Source: Adiantum capillus-veneris (taxonomy: Eukaryota > Streptophyta > Polypodiopsida > Polypodiales > Pteridaceae). Taken from it: a stretch of 64,000 bases of DNA. The notes under the pieces were generated by a model. It saw nothing but the letters and a program-made list of their open reading frames with translations. It was not told where the DNA came from and searched no databases. A program made the position numbers and the translations under genes. Positions 12,782 through 23,676 of the stretch are shown piece by piece (the first letter of the stretch is position 1; each line of letters begins with the position of its first letter). The DNA is taken from NCBI GenBank assembly GCA_014529385.2, contig CM043956.1, forward strand, positions 87,161,721 to 87,225,720. Direction: 5' to 3'.

Positions 12782-14107
12782 CCTAACAGGACATAAAAGT
12801 GTCCTTTCAGGGTTTTGAAAAAAACCTCCAAAACCATAGTAGATCCACTCATTTTGTAAAATCTTTCATGAGGTTATAGTTCAAGGCCTACTACACATGG
12901 AAAAAATAAGAAACTTGTAAAATTTCTCATCTTTTGGTCACACCAAGCCTCCAAAGTGGATGGACCAGTGCATTTTCATCAAAACAATCATTTCTTACGT
13001 TTTCTTGTATAAAAATAAGATTAGGGATTTTTGTAGGAGTTGAGATAAATTCCCTAGTTAACTTCAATGGGTTGGTGATCAGAACATATGATTGCTTCTC
13101 ACTCACTATTTTTTGTTTTGCCAAAATAAATAGGTACAAAAAAAGTTGAATTTTTACCATTCTACAAACATATCATCAAAGTTTCTATAGCCATGCTCAA
13201 TACAAATAATATATGCATGTTTTCTTAGTTCCCTATTGTCCTTTATGTTCATAAGGATCCATGGAGCATGTCAAAAGAATAATACATCTCTTACCAAGGG
13301 GAATCTTGGGGACAAAGATGAAGTGTTAAATACAGCAAACATGAAAAAACTGGGTTCAACATTATGAGTTGTAGAATCCCATAGAAATTATTCAATATCT
13401 AGCCAAATTTGATCCTTATGACTAGATATGGTTACTACCTACAAAATGCATGTAGTTGTCACAAGAAACTAACAATATTGAAAAAGCTATACTTCATATA
13501 CTAGAATGTTTCGTTTTCTTCTATAATTGAAAAAATCAACCATCGTTGTGTACTATGCAAAATAGGGTATTAGGTGCCCCAAAACTCAAGGAATGTTAGC
13601 TTTATGTTACAATATGCGACATAGAAAATCAGAAATGCATTTGGATATCATGAAATCCACCAAAAAAAATCATAGAAGAGCTAAAATTGGCTAAAAAACA
13701 GGATTTGACAATTTTTGTAATTTGGTCATAACTTACAACTTTAATATTTATTTCTCCCTAGAAGCATTAGGACATGTTGAGGACTACTAAAGATAGTTCT
13801 CTAGCATTATAGACCTCACAAACATGAATTCTAGAGTGGTATAATTGCAAAAAGTTTAAAAAAGCCAAAAACTGGACCCGTTTTTTCACACAGTTTAGGT
13901 TGTGAAATGTTGTGCAAGGACAATGTTAAAGATGGAATTGATATTCCAAAAAAATGTCGAGTTTTTTTCAGCTCATGAGACAACTTTCTAGATAGATAAC
14001 ACCTCAAAATCCATTTTGAAACTCTTGACATAATTCAAGAAAAATGGTCAATTAACAGGACATAAAAGTGTCCCAGGACATAAAAGTGTCCCATTACCAA
14101 CCTAGTG
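12768..14107. mobile_element. Non-autonomous TIR DNA transposon with TTAA flanks
   Basis: A 1,340-bp unit bounded by perfect 14-bp inverted repeats (CACTAGGTTGGTAA at 12,768-12,781 and its complement at 14,094-14,107), flanked on both sides by TTAA. The motif AGGACATAAAAGTGTCC, itself a short inverted repeat, occurs once near the left end (12,787-12,803) and twice near the right end (about 14,057-14,092). The interior has no transposase; its short frames are unsupported. Removing the unit and one TTAA restores an open gag frame across the junction (KRNR then LSLTLSRKARDW), showing that it inserted into element A. TTAA duplication fits piggyBac or Sola3. TA duplication with an ACACTAG terminus (Tc1/mariner type) explains the same junction. 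CACTA-type 3-bp duplications do not fit cleanly. Confidence 0.8.
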
Positions 14108-14111
14108 TTAA
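14094..14111 (-). repeat. Right terminal inverted repeat and TTAA duplication
   Basis: TTACCAACCTAGTG followed by TTAA at 14,108-14,111; exact complement of the left end. Confidence 0.85.
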
Positions 14112-14463
14112 GCTTGACTTTGAGTAGGAAGGCTAGGGATTGGAATAGGATCTTAAGGATGGAAGAGAAAATGATTTACCCTACTCTTTGAAGATTGTTC
14201 CTAAAGGAATATATACGAGAAGGTGTGCTTTGGGGTGTAGCATCTCACCTACAAAAGGCCAAACGTGAGAAAGACTAGTCAGTGAGAGACTTTATCAGTC
14301 TTCTAAAGCACTTAAACTCTCTTTGTCCTGTAAATGAACGTTCCAACAATAACCAATTTCTTGATAGATTCCTCCGAGGATTGCAACATGAAAATATCTA
14401 TAATGGCCTAGTCATTAGAGGTATTACTACTTGGGAGGCATTCACTACCAAAGCAATCCAATT
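14108..14463 (+). pseudogene. Gag fragment of element A between two insertions
   Basis: Continues the gag frame from 12,767: a DWNRIL segment, then RLFLKEYIREGV, then FISLLKHLNSLCPV and FLRGLQHENIYNG (14,282-14,463). This layout (a Trp-containing helix, a FLxxY segment, then a long helical region) is typical of Ty3/gypsy gag capsid regions in plants. The frame is broken at 14,463 by the CAATT-flanked LTR element and resumes at 17,100. Confidence 0.65.
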
Positions 14464-14784
14464 TGTAAAGTGTGATCTTTGTCCTAGAATATGAGTCAAG
14501 GAGTGAAGAGAAGGAATTATCTCACATGCAATGGTGCAAGGTTGTAGAGCTACTTAAAGCTCATTTGATGAATGAGTAAATACACATCTATTTTGCAACA
14601 CATCTCCCTTGTTTATGGTGATCTTGTGATGGCTTAGCAAATACTCAAGATCGTGTTTATGAGTCCAAGTTAATTGATCTTGGAACCTAATTCACTTGAA
14701 TGATAATCTAGCCAACACACACTCACTTGTGTGCACGATGTTTATCTTTCATCCACCCTAACTAGCACAATCCCATTCCCATCA
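14464..14784 (+). repeat. Left LTR of the non-autonomous element
   Basis: 321 bp, TG...CA termini, preceded by CAATT. Aligns end to end with 16,772-17,094 with scattered substitutions. Confidence 0.9.
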
Positions 14785-14786
14785 AG

Positions 14787-14798
14787 TGCTATCAGAGC
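14787..14798 (+). promoter_or_regulatory. Primer-binding site (initiator-Met tRNA type, one mismatch)
   Basis: TGCTATCAGAGC, compared with the usual plant TGGTATCAGAGC, two bases after the left LTR. Confidence 0.75.
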
Positions 14799-16545
14799 AC
14801 CAGGCTATGCTCGTTAGGTTTGTTATTATGCATTTTTTTTAGTGATTATCATTTCATTAGAGTGATTAATATTTATTAATCCTTCTAATTGTTGTTTGAT
14901 TACCAAGCTTCGGGCATGTCCTTGAATTAAGTCCTTGGGCCACTAACCTTCTTGATAATCAACAAAGATTAGTGCTTTTACTTAAATATGTAATTGCATT
15001 ATTGCATTAGACCTATTCCCACTCATTTTGCATCAATAAGTTGCTCCTCACTTGAACAAAATTGCATTGATCCATTGGTATGTATGCATAGCGTTTCCCA
15101 AGAGCTTTCATTTGAGCCCGTCTACACACATCTTGGACTAAGCATTACAAGTTAACGGTATAATTAAAATCAAGCTTTGAAGCTGAGATATCTGCTCTTC
15201 TTGCAAGTATCTAGGAAGATTTGTGTGTCTGTTTGAGAGCAATCAATGCTCAAGACACTTTTGGTGGAGGTGAACATTTAAAGGATTTCAAAAACCTCAA
15301 AAGCATGTGAAAGTACACCTTTTTTAAAGGCATCTTGACTTTGTAGAAGGGGGTAAGCATCAAAGACAAGCACATGCTCTTAACCTACCTCTCAGAGCCC
15401 TACATTCAGTTCCGCTTACAAACCTCGTTCTGACACATGCACGCGAATGGATCACTTTTAGAAAGCCTCCTTCATGCTCCTCGCTACTTATGGCTTGCAA
15501 CTTGTAACCAGTTGTTCCATTACTCTTGGCCTCAGCTCGTCATCACCCGTGCTCAGCAACAGATCTCCATGACCTAGTTCCTACAGTCCAGCTCAGCACC
15601 ATCTCGTCCAGCATCGCCTCCAAGTCACACTGCCAAATTTTCTCCCCTTGCAAGTGGATAACCACCACAGGGCAAAAAAAAAAGGAAGCAAAACCAGCAG
15701 CCTTTTTCAGCCATAGCTAATCCTTGCAGGCGAGCAAGATTCACCAGCGACTACAGAAGGGGAGCCCGACTACTCACGACACCTCCTTATCTTTGTGTGC
15801 CATGTAGCGCTATCATCTCTCTATAGTGCAGGGCTCAAGGGCACCTCATTTTCCCAAGCCGCCCTCGGGCCTCGGGTCTAAGCACTCATTCCAAGGTGAC
15901 TACATCAAGCCACCATATCAAGCCACCATCAACCTCAATATCGACAACATTGCCCTCGACAATCACATCAAATTTTTCTCCCTTTTTTAATGTTAAAAGA
16001 TAATATATATTAAAAAACACAATTTACTAAAGCACCAGTTCCCGCTTTCCAAAGGGACTCCTTCACTTGGTTCTTGGCTCCGCCCAGCAAGCAGGGGTTT
16101 GAAAGTTCCTTAATTGCCAAGCCTATCATCACATGCCTCTTTCTTTTTCATGAGGGTGCAAGTCAAAAAGGGTTTAGAGAGTGCTAGTGCGGTTGTATGC
16201 TTGTAATCCCTTTGTAGTGCATACCATGCAACTAGTTGATAGAGTAATTATTGCAAAGCACAAAATCGAGTCAAAAAATGCAAATCCAACAAACTGTGTG
16301 GCTCCAACGGAGAAAGGTCGGGCATTGATCGACTAAGGGAGGATGACCAAAGGGAAATTGGCAGCAATAGCATTTGCATCCGTGTTAGTAGGTTTTTTTT
16401 TTTCATTGTGGTTTTCAGCATTGCACTTCTTTTTTCAATAAAGCCAAATTGCACAACAAAAGGGGAAAAGAAGCACTTGTTCGAGGGGAGGATACAAAGA
16501 CAAAGACCATGAAGTAGTTGAAGACAAAGCATTGAAGAAGACGAA

Positions 16546-16730
16546 GGTGCTCTTGGATTAGAGCGAAGTATACATTTCTAGGAATTTTGCTCTTGGATTA
16601 GAGCATTGTTTTTTGGCTCCTGGATTGGAGTGTTATGATGTTTGTCTCCTGGATTGGGGATGGTATCCTCGATTGGCGATGGTCTCCTGGACTGGAGATG
16701 TTCTTTTGCTCCTGGATTGGATTGTGCCAG
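16546..16730 (+). repeat. Degenerate minisatellite of short palindromic units
   Basis: Six or seven variants of CTCCTGGATTGGAG occur at irregular 25-35-bp spacing inside the non-autonomous LTR element. Each unit has complementary CTCC and GGAG ends around TGGATT and could form a small hairpin. Confidence 0.6.
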
Positions 16731-16760
16731 TGATGTCAGTTTCTTCCTAGTCCAAACCTC

Positions 16761-16771
16761 AAGGGGAGGAT
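16761..16771 (+). promoter_or_regulatory. Polypurine tract of the non-autonomous LTR element
   Basis: AAGGGGAGGAT directly abuts the TG of the right LTR. Confidence 0.75.
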
Positions 16772-17094
16772 TGTAAAGTGTGAGCTTTGTCCTAGAATAT
16801 GAGTCAAGGAGTGAAGAGAAGGAATTATCCCAGATGCAGTGCTGCAAGTTTGTAGAGCTACTTAAAGCTCATTTCATGAATAAATAAAAACAAATCTATT
16901 TTGGAACACATCTCCCTTGTTTATATGGTGAGCTTGTGATGGCTTAGCAAATACTCAAGATCGTGTTTATGAGTCCAAGTCAATTGATCTCGAAACCTAA
17001 TTTGGTTGAGTGATAATCTAGCCAACACACACTCACTTGTGTGCATGATTTTTATCTTTCATGCACCCTAGCTAGCACAATCCCATTCCCATCA
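16772..17094 (+). repeat. Right LTR of the non-autonomous element
   Basis: 323 bp, followed by the CAATT duplication at 17,095-17,099. Confidence 0.9.
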
Positions 17095-17099
17095 CAATT

Positions 17100-18180
17100 G
17101 GACAAAAAATTTCATGATTACAGGTGAAAGAGTGTCCTTTGAGCCAAATTCTAGTAGCTCGCAAGCATCGGGGCATGAGCCAATGACCATAAAACCTATT
17201 GTTAAAGAGCCAAAGATATCTGAGATGACGTTAGCATATCTCACCAAGGCCATTCAAGAAATTCTTAGAGATAATCATGCTCCACAAAACAATCATATGT
17301 ATCCAAGAAGGGAACAACAATGATGTCGCTTTGGTCCACATAGCACTAGTGAGAATGCCCTACACTTAGAGTAAAATTCAATGGAAATTGCAATGCATGT
17401 GGTAGGTATGGTCACCAAGCTAAGTGTTGTATAATTCTCAAAGTGTGATGGCGAATAGACCGCCCTTGGCCTGGACGGATTCACCCGAGTTCTTGCCTTG
17501 ATGCATGTCCCACCTATTGAACAACTATCACAACACATGGTTCCTAGAGCCCAAAATGTTGCTCAAGCTACATCGCTACCACCTCCAGTGCTAGGACTAC
17601 AGCCCCCGCACCCAAGAGTCACCCTTATGAATCATATGGGTTGTGAGCCATCTAGTGCTTGTTTGGAAGAAAGGCTGTGAGGAAGATATAGACCATAATA
17701 TTGCCTATGGGATGGATACACTTGAGGAGTGTCCACAATACTACATGGAGGACTACTGGGGACAAGTCAAACCTATTTATGAAGTAGCTTCTCTTGCAGT
17801 AAGAGGCCAAAATATCAATCTCACTACCAAGAGACCACCTCTTCAATGCTATGAGTGTGGGGTCCGCATCATGTAGTTGAGTTTCCTATTAGACTACAAA
17901 AGAATGTCACACTAGTGCATACCAATCAAGGGAGCACATCTACAATGCCAATACTCATGTGTATTCGATGTGGCATAGACCATTGGATTGCCCAATGTCC
18001 TAATAATCCAAATGCACCAAGGATCACGCCATTGAACTTAATTGAGATTATTAAGGTGCCATCACAAAGTACACCAGTGGTACCAGTAAATGTACTCACA
18101 CGATTGATGCTCCAAAATTATATTCTTGAAGAAAGAGACGTGGCATCAGTCGCCCAATCCAAGAAGAAGAAGAAAACATG
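17100..18180 (+). pseudogene. Gag C-terminal region with zinc knuckles, element A
   Basis: The resumed frame begins with MITGERVSFEP at 17,114. It contains a CCHC knuckle CNACGRYGHQAKC (17,389-17,430). A second Cys-rich motif, CYECG, is followed after a frameshift by PHHVVEFP (about 17,850-17,890). A third, CIRCGIDHWIAQC, lies at 17,958-18,000. Zinc knuckles bind element RNA during packaging. Lys-rich tail to 18,180. Stops at about 17,321 and several frame changes make it non-functional. Confidence 0.6.
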
Positions 18181-18896
18181 AAGGAAGAGATTACAAAAGG
18201 TAGCAAAGTTAAACCCCAGTTCAAAAGACTAACATAGGGACTGGTGACGACCCCGCGATATGAATGACGTTGAAAATGATTCTGATTCAGATGAGACCAT
18301 GGAGACTAAAACGGCCACCATTAGAAAAAAAAACAAGGAGGTTCACTTGAGGGGGACGAACTGCCACAACTTGTACCTTTAAATATGATAGGAGCAATGT
18401 ATATACATTCTGATGACCTACAAGATGAAGTCTTGACTAACATTAGAACCAGTAGCGTCTCAGAAGACTATAGCCTACACAATTCGAAGTCGAAATCATT
18501 AGTTGAAATTGACTCTGAGGAAGAAGAATCTGAGTTAAATATTGGTGTAAATATGGGAACAAACCATTCAAGGCCCAGTGGTACCCTAGATGACAATCTA
18601 CCCTGGAGAGGAGAAGACACAAGTAGTGATTTATCTAGCAACTCTACACTAGAGACCACCGACTATAATCAAAAATTAGACAAGAGGAGTAAGCAATATA
18701 AGAGGCGACGATATCAAGCAAGTAATGTGCTAGGATAAATGAAAAGAAATCTACCGCAGAATAGCTCATTTATATGGGGGCATGTGATGCTCATCGGAAG
18801 TTGGTAGATAATTGGGGTGAATACCTTCAAAGCGTCATGTGGTGTAGCCCACAACCCATTGACATTTCATAGTTAGAGGCCACAAAGAAGCCAAAG
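18181..18896 (+). pseudogene. Acidic linker / degraded protease region of element A
   Basis: An acidic, Ser-rich frame at 18,385-18,738 (SDSDE and SEEEESEL-like runs) lies between gag and the RT. The protease should be here, but no clear D-T/S-G motif was found, so it is lost or unrecognisable. Confidence 0.35.
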
Positions 18897-19930
18897 TTGA
18901 GATGTTCTATAAGGAGACGCCAAAACCAAGAGTTAGCTCGACAACTAAGGGAAGCGAAAGCAAAATCACAGTCCACAACACAACAAGACCCCACGGATTT
19001 ACACCCTCCACCTGATCATTTCAAATCCTACACCACAGAGGAGCATAAGGTTGTGTATACAACACTCCAACAAAGACCCTACCTAATGAATCCTAAGTAT
19101 GCGAAGATAATTCAGGAAGAACTCGAAAAGCTTATAAAATATGGATTCATATACCCTATTGAGCACTCAGAATGGGTGTCTCCAATAGTTATTGTGCCAA
19201 AAAAGAGTGGGAAACTCAGAGTGTGTGGAGATCTCAAGAAAGTTAATACTACCACTAGGAGAGACCACTACCCCTTGCTATATTCGGAACATGTACTTGA
19301 GAAAGTTGCAGGAAAGGAATCTTATAGCTTTTTAGATGGGTACTCTGGTCACAATCGAATCACGATTGTGCTAAATGACCAAGGTAAAACCACTTTTATG
19401 ACTAAATTCAAAGTGTTCGCATTTTGTGTTATGCCTTTTGGCTTAACCAATGCCCCTGCTATATTCCAAAGATTAATAAATACTAATTTTAGAGAATATT
19501 AAGGGAGTTTTGCGAAGCTTTCTTAGATTATCTTTGTGTTTATTCTTCGTGGAAAGAACGTCTATCATGTTTACGAGAAGTGTTTGAAAGGTGCAGATTG
19601 TATCACATCTCATTAAACCCTTTCAAATGCCAACTTTGGGTTAGACATGGAGTTCTTTTAGGACATATAGTGTCCAAGAATGGGATCTCCAAAGATGAGA
19701 GAAAAATTAAAACCATTTCCAATTTGCCACCACCTACAAATTGTAAAGGAGTTCAAAGGTTCATGGGCCATATTGGTTATTATCGACGGTTTATTTTAAA
19801 CTTTGTCGAGATAGATTGCCCATTGTACAAGCTTCTTATTGAGTTTCACTGGACCGCAGAGTGTAACCATGCTTATAAGTTATTAAAAAGAGCCTTGAAA
19901 AGTTTCCCAATCCTAAGAGTGCCCGATTGA
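18897..19930 (+). pseudogene. Reverse transcriptase of Tat/Athila-like Ty3/gypsy element A
   Basis: The first frame (18,897-19,502) carries RT motifs SPIVIVPKKSGKLRVCGDL, YSFLDGYSGHNRI and FCVMPFGLTNAPAIF; the second (19,580-19,930) carries SLNPFKC, GHIVSKNGI and the FMGHIGYYRRFI connection. The YSFLDGYSG wording is typical of the plant Tat/Athila branch. Around 19,503-19,580 the frame shifts. In the correct frame the catalytic LDD reads LDY, so one essential aspartate is lost. The element is therefore inactive. Confidence 0.85.
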
Positions 19931-19945
19931 AATGTAATTTTTCAT

Positions 19946-20275
19946 ATGCATATCGATGCATCGAACTTTGCTATTGAGTGTGTTTTAGCTCAACCAGGAG
20001 AACATAAATTGGACTATCCCATTATCTTTGCAAGTCGCCAACTAAATGATGCTGAAAGGAACTACACCACTACCAAGCGGGAAGGTTTAGCAATGATTTA
20101 TGCACTAAAGAAATTTCATTATTACCTTCTTGCCAACAAGTTTTTTTTTTACGTGGATCATCAAGAGTTGATGTTTTTAGTAAACAAACCATGTTCCACG
20201 GAAAGAATTACATGATGTTTATTGATTCTTCTTGAGTTTGATTTTATCGTTGTGGTGAGACCGGTAAAAGGCATG
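19946..20275 (+). pseudogene. RNase H domain of element A
   Basis: Starts HIDASNFAIECVLAQ with the first catalytic Asp, then SRQLNDAERNYTTTKREGLA (catalytic Glu region) and YVDHQELMFLVNKP. Cut by a TGA at about 20,213, then continues as a WLLILLEFDF-type segment. It would degrade the RNA of the RNA-DNA hybrid in reverse transcription. Confidence 0.8.
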
Positions 20276-20277
20276 TC

Positions 20278-21791
20278 ATGGCTGATCATTTGTCTCGCAT
20301 ACCCAATGATAAAGTCCCTACTGGAATTGATGATGAATTACCCGATACTTTTCTATTCCTAGTTGAGACCATGCCTGAATGGAGTGAGAAGATTGTAAAA
20401 TTTTTAATTAATGGGTTTCCACCTAAGGAGCTTTGTAAAGATATAGCTCAAAAGCTACTAAAGGAATGTGAACCTTATTCTCTAATTGCATGTACTCTCT
20501 ACAAGCTAGGAAAGGACGATATTCTTAAACGTTGTGCTTGTGAAGATGAGTATTTGTACATACTACAAGAAGCACACAGACATAGCCGGAGGACATTTTT
20601 CAGAAGGACTAACTGTTATGAAGGTGTTGCAATCAAGCTATCCTTATTCAAAGATGCATCACTTTTTGCAAAAGGATGTGATGAATGTCAACATTACAAG
20701 ACCACACAATGGAAGGATCGGATGTCCTTAGATCCTATTAAAGTGACCCAACCCTTTGAAAAATGGGGTTTAGACTTTGTAGGCCCAATTAGTCCAGCAA
20801 CCCATAACACTCAATCCCGATATATTATTGTTGCGACTGACTATGTGACAAAGTGGACAGACGCTAAGGCGACATGCAAGGCTAATGTAAGGTCAACCGC
20901 TAAGGTTATCTTTGAAAAACGTTATTACACGCTTTGGTTGTCCCTTTGAAATTATGAGTGACAATGGCACTCATTTTATAAATGAAGTGATAAAGGAACT
21001 CACGACAAGCTTCATAATATCCCACCATAAGTCGACACCTTATTATCCACAAACCAATGGCCAAGCTAAAAGTACTAACAAGACTTTAATTCTATCTTGA
21101 CAAAGACAGTAGAGGCTCATTGCACAGATTGGGATTTAATGCTGACATCAGCTCTATGGGCTTATCGTACTGCTTACGAAGTGGCTATTAATTGTACACC
21201 ATTCAAGATGGTATATGTCCAAGAAGCAGTTATACCATGGGAGTTTGTCATTCCTAGTCTTTGAGTATCTTCACAAGAAGGTTGGGATGGTAACCCTTTA
21301 GTTGAGCATTTATATATCCTTGAGCGGTTAGATGAAGAGAGGCAATTAGATATACAAAATGCACTTGTGGAGAAAGATACTCGAAATAAATGGTTTGATC
21401 AACATTTAAAGAACAAGGATATCAAAGTTGGGGATAAAGTTCTTATGTATGGAGTGTGTAACGAGAAGAAAAAGTAAAATATGCGAGAAAAAGACCATAT
21501 AGAGTATGCCAAATCACCCCACAAGCTATCATTCGTGTGGAAACTCTTGATGGAGTAGAAACCATTGGATTCTTTAATGGGAATAAATTTAAAAGATACT
21601 ATGATCCTTTAGGCCAAGAGGAGATACATGACATTCATCAGAAGAAGGCAGCCAAGGCACAAGCGGAATTGAAAAAGATACAAGCTCAAGCCAAGGCTCG
21701 GGAGCGACAACAACGTATTGGGCACCAACGAGAGGCCAAACTTGGAGTTACACATACATTTCAAATTGAATTAGAGGATTGTATATTGTGA
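20278..21791 (+). pseudogene. Integrase of element A, frameshifted
   Basis: The first frame (20,278-20,949) contains LYKLGKDD, a Cys pair (CDECQ) and the core start FEKWGLDFVGPISP with RYIIVATDYVTKW. An H-rich HHCC partner is displaced into another frame (20,534-20,731). After a frameshift the core continues FGCPFEIMSDNGTHF then YYPQTNGQAKSTNKTL (20,912-21,100), carrying the second Asp and the region of the Glu. The remaining C-terminal part reaches 21,791 with a Lys/Gln-rich helix. There is no chromodomain, fitting Tat/Athila rather than chromovirus. Confidence 0.8.
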
Positions 21792-23193
21792 CCCACCTCC
21801 ACGATACCCCGTTGAGTTAAATAGAACCTATGAAAAAGTGTTATATAACCCTTTATTAGACAGAGAAGCTAAACATAATCTGTTAACATATGGAGTGTGG
21901 TGGCCGTAGTTAAGAAATCCATCTTCATTTAAGAGTACCATCCTAGTCAAGGGTATTAACAAGAAGAAAACTATTGTCTTTGGAATCTTACACACTTCTG
22001 TCAGTTATGACAACGGGACCGAGGCTCAAAGCTTTTTGGTCATGTCTGCGAGTGCTATGGAAGGCAACATAAACGTGGGACATAAGTGGATGTCTGCAAT
22101 CTAGTGTACTATTGATTGGGGAACTGGGAGTATCAAGACACAGAAACAATCTTAGCCCTGTCACTCAAGTGATAGTCCCTGAGTTATCACCTCCTAACGG
22201 AACACAGAATAAAACATTGCATATCCAAGAGGTTGAATATTTGTCCCTATAGCACAACCCTATAGAGCTTTAACTTCCATAGCTGAAACAAAGAATGAGA
22301 CAGCCAAGACTCAGCGTGCTTTGTCATTGAAAACATACAAATGGGTCCCTAAAGCTTCGTTAACAACCACTTTCAATGCTCAATCTGGTTCAAAACAGAA
22401 GCCTCGTAAGAGACGCCCCACTCACCCCATGAAATGTAAGAAAACGTTACGTTGGATTCTTAAGAGACTATTAGAAGTCCAAAGCTACTATGTTGGGAAT
22501 GATCAAACCTGGGTACCTAAACGTAAATTGTGTCATGCCATGTCACCTATAGACCCATGTGAGTCAAATCTTCTAGCTATGGAGCCGATTGAAGATTACG
22601 AAAAGAGAAAGATCACAAAATACGGCATACCTGTTCCAGAGCTAATTTGGATACGAAAGTGAGCACAATTTGTATCACTTAGCTCAGGAATAGGGAAGTC
22701 AAATGAAACTTCATGTAGTTCATCCACAAAAATACAAGTTTGTACACAACCTCCACCTACCACTATAAATATCCAGAAAAACAAGAAAGAATTAGCACCT
22801 CCCATTGAAAATTCACCACCTAAAGCAACGTTACAAGTATGATCATGGGAGAGTACATTACCACCCTTGCAACTTGATGAAGCGCCTAGGGTGACGGAAA
22901 GCTATTGGTCAAAGTCTTCACCCATTACAACTTGGAGCAAGTGATTTCAAAGGGTGACGACATCTTTCTAGAAGGTATGATCTACCCAAGGAAGGGGAGG
23001 GAAGTGCTAGTGAAATCCATCATTCGCTTGCTTCTCTCTTAACCTTCCTCCCTCCCTGACCTCTTAACCTCTTAATCTTAGGAAATCTATATATATAACC
23101 CTACACTGAAACCCCAAAAAAAAAAAGAGCAAGAGCTTGGGACCAAAAAAATCTGGTCCATAACCGAAAACTCTTAATGACACTTCATGTACA
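21792..23193 (+). other. Post-integrase region of element A, no identified product
   Basis: Contains a basic frame of unknown function at 22,321-22,662 and stop-rich sequence elsewhere. A purine-rich tract at about 22,989-23,007 (GGAAGGGGAGGGAAG) could be the polypurine tract, with the right LTR starting near TGCTAGTG, but no matching left LTR was found. Confidence 0.35.
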
Positions 23194-23676
23194 ATGACAC
23201 GGCCCTTATCATATTTGCAAACTAGCCAGAATCTATTTGTATGTACAGATATGGCTAGTACGCTAGAGTCATTCACTCCTACCTTAGGTGAGAGGTACCC
23301 TCTTTACTTTTCTCAAGTGTTTCACATGGTCTACCTTGTGCTTACCTCTGAATGGGATTTGGTAGATACACTAGCGGGTGAGAAAAATTTTACAAAATTA
23401 GAATGGCTGATACGTCTCTTGACCACGACTAATCCCTACTCAGTAGAGAACGTCACTCCGATTGCACAAGCTTATCCTTTTGAGCAAGATGAATATCCAC
23501 GCCTAATGACCTTCTTAGTGAACCTTTGTGCATTTGATGATGAGAAATATTTACATGATTTCACGGATGGGACACATGGTTTCACTGAGGATGACTTTGT
23601 TTATCTTGACGATGATGAGGATAGAGGTCTAGACTTAGAACTACCAACTCATCTATATAATATCCTATTTCCTTGA
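23194..23676 (+). CDS. ORF of unknown function downstream of the gypsy polyprotein
   Basis: A 160-residue frame without recognisable domains: hydrophobic and aromatic in the first half, strongly acidic near the end (about residues 130-150, with DDDED). No signal peptide or membrane segment is convincing. It lies on the same strand about 1.4 kb after the integrase of element A. Athila-type elements can carry an extra ORF in this position, but no envelope-like features are visible. It may also be unrelated sequence or chance. Confidence 0.3.
   Translation: MTRPLSYLQTSQNLFVCTDMASTLESFTPTLGERYPLYFSQVFHMVYLVLTSEWDLVDTLAGEKNFTKLEWLIRLLTTTNPYSVENVTPIAQAYPFEQDEYPRLMTFLVNLCAFDDEKYLHDFTDGTHGFTEDDFVYLDDDEDRGLDLELPTHLYNILFP

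Larger units (their letters stand above)
14464..17094 (+). mobile_element. Non-autonomous LTR retrotransposon inserted in gag of element A
   Basis: A 2,631-bp unit with direct LTRs of 321 bp (14,464-14,784) and 323 bp (16,772-17,094), both starting TGTAAAGTGTG and ending CCCATCA. The 5-bp duplication CAATT is perfect (14,459-14,463 and 17,095-17,099). A primer-binding site close to the initiator-Met tRNA type (TGCTATCAGAGC) lies 2 bp after the left LTR and a polypurine tract directly precedes the right LTR. The roughly 2.0-kb interior has no gag, protease, RT or integrase, so it must have used enzymes of another element; strand is inferred from the PBS and polypurine tract. It is smaller than typical LARDs and larger than most TRIMs. 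Confidence 0.9.

Noticed and set aside
12768-14107. Calling the TIR element CACTA because it starts with CACTA
   Set aside because: The flanks do not give a symmetric 3-bp duplication; TTAA or TA fits, and the terminus CACTAGG differs from the CACTACAA type.
18400-18450. CTGATGA motif as a hammerhead core
   Set aside because: It lacks the GAAA box and pairing stems; it lies in a decayed gypsy coding region.
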